From Acanthosoma haemorrhoidale (Eukaryota; Arthropoda; Insecta; Hemiptera; Acanthosomatidae), in the NCBI GenBank assembly GCA_930367205.1, contig OV884011.1:109731139-109795138 (forward strand): DNA of 64,000 nucleotides, read 5' to 3'. The number at the start of each line of letters is the position of its first letter. The stretch's first letter is position 1. The translations under genes were made by a program, and so were the position numbers. The notes under the pieces were generated by a model. That model ran no database searches. It saw only the letters and a list, made by a program, of their open reading frames with translations, and was not told the origin of the DNA. Positions 56,985-64,000 of the stretch are shown piece after piece.

Positions 56985-58280
56985 ATATTAATGTGTTGAT
57001 TATGCCTAGGCAATGGTTTTGTAGCCAGACTATGAGAAATAAAATTAAATGTCGTTTCCGTTTTGCTAAATTAAGTTACGATTTTCCCCGTGGTTAAAGG
57101 AAAGTAGTTTTAGATCTTATTACCAGTGACCACTGGTTTACTAGTGACTTGAAATTATTTAAATAACACCTACTTCCCATTTACGTTTACATTACAAAGA
57201 TACTTTCTGTTATACGTCATCATTATTTTAATTCTTCAATGTATAATTTAAGTGGGCGTACTCTGTAACCTAATATTACTGGACAGACAAGACATCTGAA
57301 CCAGTAAAGGATTCGGCAAATATTTACCACAGTGCCGGCGTCTCGGCAACAGATATAACTGGCGTCGTATCTTATCAAAAAGGATTCCTGTTGACCCATG
57401 GCGCGTCTTCTCTCAGGTAGGCCAATCTTATTTCCAGTCAGCGACTCTCTCATTTCCCCACTGGAAAATTATCGTCGTTTCATGCCCTGTATTTCCGTCA
57501 TCCTACAGCATAATTTTTGTTTCAAAACCTTTTTATTTTAACATGCTCCGATTTCGATTAATTATAACCTGCGAGAACCTAAATAAATTAAAATTGCACC
57601 TGGTACTTCTATATATTCTGTAGCTACGTTACATATTATACAGTATATGTAGTTATATAACTGACTGTAATTATTTAACGCATTTATATAATGCAAAAAT
57701 TAAAAAAATTTAAGGGGTTAGGGCTCACTCTCCTGAAAGATCCTAGAGTAAAACTAATTTTCTCAGACAGTCTGTTGCCAACGATACGAACAGTAATGGA
57801 GTCACGGTGTTAAACACCTGGTTGGTAAGCTGCAACGAGTCAAACTACTTAATGTGTTTCCGGTGTGTTTCAGGTTGGCATTATTTGCCTTTCTAGAGAG
57901 GAATGCCCGCCAACTTTTCTTATAAAAGCTTTTTCCTTCTACAATACAAAAACAAAGTCAAAGAAGTATTGGAGAAATTAACGATGTGATAACGGCACCA
58001 GTAGACCAGCGGTTTTGTTGATTGCTCAAGGAAATTAATATTTTATTACAAAGGAAATTATTTCTACTATTATTATTAGTTAACTATTATGTAATATCCA
58101 TTATTATAATATAGTTATATTACAGTAAGATATTGTCATAATATGTGTGCTTCAGCAAACAAGCACAAGATTATTCTTACATTTTATTGTGCCTATCCTG
58201 CCCCAGTACAAGACTACCATAACTTTATTTATAATTTTTACTGCTGACGGTACTTCACGGTGTAAACTTAAACCACCGTC
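56985..58280. other. A+T-rich non-coding stretch
   Basis: No gene is recognised. The 76-codon minus frame at 57223-57453 has coding-like patches but no motif. Confidence 0.5.
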
Positions 58281-58394
58281 TACGAGGGTGGTCTGAAAAG
58301 TTTCCGACCCAACAAAGCTTTTATTTCACTAGCTTTTATTTATTTTATTATCATCTTCATGTTGAGGTCGGAAACGTTTCAGACCACCTGTGTA
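58281..58394. mobile_element. short mariner-type MITE
   Basis: The left end TA-CGAGGGTGGTCTGAAAAG continues TTTCCGACC. The right end GGTCGGAAACGTTTCAGACC continues ACC...TGTG-TA. The two form inverted repeats of about 28 bp around a 55-bp A+T-rich centre, flanked by TA dinucleotides at 58281-58282 and 58393-58394. The GGTGGTCTGAAAAGTTTCCG terminus is typical of mariner-family transposons. There is no room for a transposase, so it depends on one supplied in trans. Confidence 0.8.
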
Positions 58395-61300
58395 CATAAC
58401 AGGTAGAAACATCGTTTGTGAATAATTATGATGAAAATGAAACATATTTTTTTCATGAGTTTAAAACGATTCCAGTGTAAAAACACCACCTTTGACCCAT
58501 GGTTATATTTGTGGGCATCGTTCGCAAACGGTTCGAATTTTAAGACATTTTCTCTGGACATCCTCTCTACTACATTCTCCTTATGAATCTTCAGGAGATA
58601 AGAATTTATTCCATCATTAACAGTCTTTCTCAGCTATTATATAATTTTTGTACTAATTACGCTTACTTGAGGAAGATTGCACGTGATAAGAGATTAGCTT
58701 AACTTAAGGAAACTCCGTTTTGCAGCTAATTAAAGGAAAGAAGAAGTATTTTTTTTTTTTAAGGCGGTGATGTAATTGCCCCATTGTATTCATTAGGCTA
58801 AAATATTTATGGTTGAAGTAGTACAACAGCAGTTTCCCTTAACTAATTATTTGAACTTCTGTGGCTTGTAATACCTGTGGATAATTTAGTCAATTAGTTG
58901 ATCACAGGTTTGCTGTTGTGAAGTTGTGCTAAGTGTTCCCTCGATCAGTATAAGATATTTAGTTCAGTTCTCCATGTAATTAGTTTCCTGAAAGATAAAC
59001 AAAACGCAGACTACATCCTTTCTCTATTTTGCTCTCTCATACATGAATATTTAAATTTTAATTGTTTTTGTGGGTGTAATAAGGAATTTTTCTTTTATAA
59101 GGGGTATTTAGGTATTTTTCTTTGGGAGAGATTGTAACAGATATATAAAATAAAATTTAAATATCAAAGGTCCCACAGAAGTATTTTTATTCTTTTCCAA
59201 TTAGTTTTTAAGAATCTCAAACGAATCTACAGAATGACTACAGAATGAGCAGTAATGCGTATATAATAGTTTGGCGATCATTATTCCAGTGGTGTTGTAG
59301 AAAGGTATTGAAAGTTAGAGAGGTGATGTGTGAGTTGTTGCACAAGGGCCCCTATAAGGAGTTCATTAAGGGTTCAGTAGCCGGAGCATGACGCCAACAG
59401 AGCCCGTCAAAAGAAGCCCATTATTTAGGGTGGCCGTTGTCAAATCTGCTTCAGATGGAAATGAACTTTAAAGTTGACGTGTATATCGGGGAGTGGGGCG
59501 TCCCATTCTCTTTATGATATGTGGGCCCTCTGCAGAATGGAACACGGCCCCTTTCAACTGCTACTGTCATTGCCAATTGAAACTTGGATTAATTCGCCCT
59601 GTTCCAGAGAGCCCCCTCCCCTCATCTCTTTGTTGTACGATTGTACGAAATTTACTTTATATCTACCACTCCGCCACAGGGAACAAAGAAAAATTAAAAA
59701 CTAAATGAAATGGAAGAAATATGGTTGGTGGCTTATACAGGCACGTGGCCATGCACGTTTCCTTCCTTTCCACGCTTTTCAATTGTTTTCTACTATTTCA
59801 TTTTCCGGTTTCAATTGTTTTTATTTTTACATGTAACGCGTATTCATATTTCATGATCGTTTGGCAGAACCGAAACATTTGAAAATCTATTGTTCTTGAG
59901 TACAGACAGAAATTTCGTTTGAATCAATGATTCGGATGTTAGGTTCGAATTTTTAAACTTCAATATTTTAATATATTTGTAAAAATGATATGAATTCAAG
60001 GCACTTAATTCTGGGACATTGTTCCCTCAGAATAATAAAAAGTACAAATAAGTATTTTCAATTGACAAATAAAGAAAAATGTAAATAACATTCCAGTGAT
60101 GTGAACATCATATAATAATAAAGCGCCTATGTCTATTATTAAGCCTATGATGCTTAGAATGAACCAACGACATAAAATCGAAACAATAATATAAGTTTTA
60201 AAAATAAAAATAGAACATGAATAAAATATATAAAAGTATGAAAATGGCAAATTATGAATCGTTAAAATTAATTGTTTGGGAGAGTTGATTAACTACGAAT
60301 ATCGACGGGAATAGTGTTTATTAAACAAATAACCGTCAAAAGAAAGATATTTACGAGATAGGAAATACCGGGAAAACGGGTGAGATATACTATTGCAAGA
60401 TTTTGATGTCTTATTTGAATTTATTAATTGAACTTTGTGAAGTCGAGGAGGCTTTCATATGACTATTTATTATTACTTTGTCTATTACTAGACATTTAAT
60501 ATACATGTGCTAAGGCACTATTATTGTGATGTTTCTGTTCTAGCATAATCATAAGGTAATATGCCATAAACAGTAATGGAATATGTATTAAATCACGAAA
60601 ATGACTGCTTAGTAACTTAGTGGGGATAATTCGTGGTAAATTTCTGTTGTATTACTAATCCCGTAAAACCCGAATAAGTAAATAACATTTTTTTTGTGGA
60701 ATATAGAAGAGAAACATTTTCACGCATGGTTTTCGGTAATTTTTTTTTTCAAAATCAGAAACCATTAAGTGTCTGACTAACTACCCTGGCGTTTGTTAGT
60801 CCCCTGTTATACTTATGAGCATAAAACGTTATGTCGAGATTCCATTTTATTACCTCACATCATGTTTATATATGTATATGTATATATACTCAATAAAAAA
60901 TACATTTTTTTAAGTGCGATTACCTAAAGTCATTAAAACGTTCATTGACATTGAACTCGCATCGACAATTTTAACCAAACCAATGAACTTTTTAAAGGGC
61001 ATTTTGCACGTTAGATTCATTTAAAGCCCTACCAAAATGGTGCAAAAAAAAAAAATTAGTTCCTCAGTACATTAAAACGTATCACAATTAATTAATTTAA
61101 AAAAAAATCCTATCATACTGTTACAATATGATTACTTTGCATAGATTTTTGACGTACTGTTAAATTGCACAATAAGCTGTTCTGTTGATGATGCCAATAA
61201 CCTTAGATCACATTGAAATCTTGGCACTGAGAAAACGAGATAAAAGGTAGATTAAGTTCGGTATTTTTATGGGTTTCGAAGACTGATTTTAGTATATTTG

Positions 61301-62232
61301 TGCCCATGCTTTAGCAGATTTATGGGGTCCACGCGTATCCTTATTCGTTTATTTGATTAAAAGTGTTTTATTTTATCATAAATCATTTGTTTTCATTGTT
61401 TTGTTCTGTTATAGTTAACGGTTGTGTAAAACTATAGTTGGCTTTTTGTTCATTTTTAAGTTCGTTACACTAGGATTAAATAAATAATTACCGCAGTCAA
61501 AACTAGTGTGAACTTGAACCAAAGTAAATATTCTCAACAAAATTTAACTCCTCGAAAATGTATACATATATATGTAAAAGTCGAGATCAACAAATACTTA
61601 TAATCAGTAACAAATAAAACAAGATTTAATTTAAAATAGCCATCGGTATCTACCAAAAACGTTTTCCGTTAGCCGATAAAAGTCTTTATCGAAATAAAAC
61701 ATAGCTGATTCCCAACTATCACTGCTGACAAACAAAATCCCTCTAATCTGTTTTAGTTACACAAACAGCAAACGTTTGACTACAAAGAGCGCTAGATATT
61801 AGGGCTAATACCCTAAGATGGAGGGCAAACATCGGGCCAAAGGGGAGAGCCGGTGTTTGATAATCAAAGTTAAAAATGTTAAAGCTGTCAATATTGACTG
61901 GTGTTTGTTGATTCGGAGGTTGATGTGTTTGCGGACGCACACCCTCCATCTCTCATCCATTAACGCAGAGCCTCCGCCTGACCGCAGCAGATCTCGTAGG
62001 GTTTGTGTCTTCGGTGACACCTAATTAAGGCTAGATTGTGGCCGTTAGAACATTTATTATCTATAAGCGCCAATGTAGAAAATGTACCCATGTTTTAATA
62101 AACAATGCGATGGAACAATCCCATCGGGACAGTCAGTATGGGTGCCCACTATGGAGCTTAACCAGTAAAAATAAACTTTAAATCACTCACTGAAAATTCA
62201 AATCGTTTAAAATAAATACCTTACAATAAATA
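58395..62232. other. A+T-rich non-coding stretch
   Basis: No gene is certain. A G+C-richer patch at about 61790-62030 has overlapping open frames of about 70 codons on both strands with no motif; it may be conserved regulatory DNA or a short exon. Nothing else is recognised. Confidence 0.45.
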
Positions 62233-62575
62233 AATAATTAATCTTTCTACACTAGATTTAAAACTTCCCTTCCAAGTTTATGAAATTCCACAGTAGCCTT
62301 TCCAACCACCCTAATCCTGCAGCACAGTCTTTGCACTGCGCCACTCATCCCTATAATCCTCCTTGGAGACTGAAACGGCAGTGTCCTCGTGACCTGCTAT
62401 AATCGCGTGACAGTGGGAGTCCTGGCAATGGCCAGTTTCTCCAATCATGTCCTATTGTATGAATGAGCGAGTGAATGATGACTGTAAATATGGTATGAAT
62501 GAGATCATTTATCTGTATTATTATTGCCTTATAAAAGGCAGATTGTAATTATTGCACAGTAAAGATTCCTTGAGA
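62233..62575 (+). mobile_element. Jockey-A LINE 3' end, 5'-truncated
   Basis: The sense sequence starts in the RT C-terminal region (TTCCAAGTTTATGAAATTCC), passes GAGACTGAAACGGCAGTG, GGGAGTCCTGGCAATGGCC and TGTATGAATGAGCGAGTGAA, and ends GGCAGATTGTAATTATTGC-ACAGTAAAG. Part of the G+C-rich 3' region between CATGTCCT and TGTATGAATG is deleted. It faces, within 400 bp, another copy on the opposite strand. Confidence 0.8.
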
Positions 62576-62964
62576 TTTAAAACTATGCATGGCGAAATAA
62601 ATATTCCTTTCATTGACAAAGTATTATACTCTCATACTAAAACTTTTTTGACAACAACCTCAAATCAATAAATCCATGAATTGAAGAAATAGGAAATTAC
62701 ACTAAACTTTAAATTTATAAGCGAACCAAACCTATTTTACTACAATAGTGAAACATCTCAGGCAAAAATTGTCGATAATTCAAGTCATTTAGATATGTTA
62801 TGCTTTCATGTATTATTCACTTTCCATTACTAATTACTAGTTAGTTTTTCCAATTTTTGTTGAAAATTTTGTTCCGCTCATCAATGTAATAGTGAACAGT
62901 GTGTTGACGATAAGCCACCACACCTGTTTTATAATGTGCTATTATTATCTATCCATGTTTTATA
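62576..62964. other. A+T-rich spacer between two opposed Jockey-A copies
   Basis: No gene or repeat is recognised. Confidence 0.5.
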
Positions 62965-63117
62965 GATTGAAACTTCTTTATTGCGCTAAAATTACAATCT
63001 GCCTTATTAGGAAATAAGCAATTGTGATAAATGTTCTCATTCAGACCATTATTTTACAATTTTAATTCACCCCCCTTGCATGCGAAAGAGGAAGCGGAGT
63101 CTTGGGGAGTGCCCCAC

Positions 63118-63321
63118 GCTCCTACATTTTTTTTTTTTTTTTTCCAAAACAATACAATGTACAAAAAAGAAATATAAAAAAATATTTGGATTACATGTTT
63201 CTCCTCTTTCTGCATTTACATGCATTTGGCGGAGTGCCTAAATATAATAAATGTTTACTGTCGTTAATAGTTCATTGTTCTTATACAACACTAGGTGATG
63301 AGGCTCACCTTAGCTCCTACA
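63118..63321 (-). mobile_element. nested 186-bp retroposon with 9-bp target-site duplication
   Basis: GCTCCTACA occurs at 63118-63126 and 63313-63321, bracketing a T run (63127-63143, an A tail on the minus strand) and a body of about 169 bp. The interruption falls in the Jockey-A 3' region, whose sequence is continuous if the insert is removed, so the insertion is younger than the LINE copy. The body has no open frame and no match elsewhere in the window that I could see. It may be a SINE or a truncated LINE 3' end. Confidence 0.75.
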
Positions 63322-63436
63322 TCGGCCACGTCACCAGATACAAGCCAGTGGAAGTTGAAGAAGAGCGTGAGAGCCACATACGTTCATGACATGATTGTAG
63401 AAACTGGTCTTTGCCAGGACTCCCAATGACACGTAT

Positions 63437-63980
63437 TTATAGCAGGTCACGAGGCCACTGCCGTTTTAGTCTCCGAGGAGGATTATATTGATGAGTGGTA
63501 CAATGTAAGGAATGTGCTAAGGGATTAGGGTGGTTGGATAGGTTACTATGGAATTTCATGAACTTGGAAGGGATGAGTTCAGGAATGAAAGGTATATAAA
63601 GATCGTTATGAACGGTTTTGTCGCTGACGAAATAAGGGGCATTTACTATTATTCTCAGGACTTTTGATCGAAAAGATTGGATACTCTTGATGTTCAACTT
63701 TTTTGCTGTCCCCCATAGCTCTATTCCGTATGTCCAGGTTGGCTTAAGTATAACTTTGTAAATTAGTAATTAGTTTTTTATTGAGAGATGGGATGTCTTT
63801 TGAAGTAGACTGTACAGCGTCTGTTTAGTTCTTGTATTTTTAGCCTCGTATGTGGGTTCCATTTCAACCGTTTGTCGAGGGGGAAGCCTAAGTACCGAAT
63901 GTCTTGTATACAGGGAGAGGAATGGAATTAAAATAAACTAGTGGACAAGACTTGTGACAGAGGGTGAAGGTAATGTGGAA
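63437..63980 (-). pseudogene. Jockey-A RT C-terminus, natural end preserved
   Basis: The frame 63697-63437 reads IKSIQSFRSKVLRIIVNAPY, FVSDKTVHNDLYIPF, NLSNHPNPLAHSL and ends RRLKRQWPRDLL-stop, matching the usual Jockey end 'hpN.la..l......rRLkR..p.dL'. This is the only copy in the window with the full C-terminus. Upstream, beyond 63697, small indels (for example near 63810) break the frame, although motifs such as plus-strand CTAAGTACCG (antisense of RYLG) remain visible. Confidence 0.7.
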
Positions 63981-64000
63981 ACATTTTGCTTCATTAACTT

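Larger units (their letters stand above)
62965..64000 (-). mobile_element. Jockey-A LINE copy running off the window edge, split by a retroposon
   Basis: The 3' tail at 62975-63060 (plus-strand AAAATTACAATCTGCC, AAATAAGCAATTGTG) leads into the 3' region, which is interrupted at 63127-63312 by a nested insert and then resumes with TCGGCCACGTCACC and GACATGATTGTAGAAACTGG. The RT C-terminal region follows from 63437, and antisense RT sequence continues to the last base (CATTTTGCTTCATTAACTT). The element's 5' part lies outside the window. Confidence 0.85.

Overview
This window looks like A+T-rich, repeat-dense nuclear DNA of an arthropod, most likely an insect. It has no operons, no compact gene blocks and no rRNA or tRNA gene that I could recognise. 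What can be read is almost entirely mobile-element material: Jockey-, I- and R1-type non-LTR retrotransposons, an insect errantivirus-type LTR element with an env gene, a mariner-type MITE, other inverted-repeat elements, and A-tailed retroposons with target-site duplications. The species cannot be fixed from this sequence. No host gene is certain. The best host-like candidate is one exon-like open stretch with a splice-donor consensus (804-1091, minus).

The clearest feature is a young LTR element on the minus strand (51516-56984). Two 217-bp LTRs begin AGT and end ACT, differ at only two positions by eye, and are flanked by an ATAT target duplication. It has a tRNA-Lys-like primer binding site, a 394-residue gag, a canonical U UUU UUA slippery heptamer with a 6-bp stem 6 nt downstream, an aspartic protease in the -1 frame, and an open 523-residue env with a furin-type site, a fusion-peptide-like segment and a C-terminal membrane anchor. 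Reverse transcriptase, RNase H and most of integrase are absent. In their place are about 740 bp of A+T-rich degenerate repeats. This copy appears to be a non-autonomous errantivirus derivative that kept gag, protease and env, and it must have been mobilised by a polymerase supplied in trans.

Other regions, left to right. A tandem repeat lies at 8406-8485. An unnamed dispersed family ('RepA'), whose longer copies carry a TATA promoter and whose copies share a short ORF of about 86 codons, occurs at 9655, 24115, 42696 and 50079. A 742-bp element with perfect 34-bp inverted repeats lies at 12818-13559. An I-type LINE RNase H fragment lies near 17530-18150. One Jockey family ('Jockey-A') recurs as eight pieces (7809, 23755, 29375, 35866, 42306, 48335, 62233, 62965), most sharing a 3' tail. 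A second Jockey element (31078-33290) carries endonuclease, RT and C-terminal pieces and is split by a 350-bp repeat whose near-identical twin sits at 34535. LINE C-terminal remnants lie at 37383-38950. A retroposon with a 14-bp target duplication is at 45536-45851. A 65-bp inverted-repeat pair brackets 46959-50078. A 114-bp mariner MITE is at 58281-58394. The right edge holds a Jockey-A copy split by another retroposon with a 9-bp target duplication.

These pieces do not act as one pathway. They record repeated insertion, including several nested insertions. The long stretches between them are A+T-rich and hold nothing I can assign.
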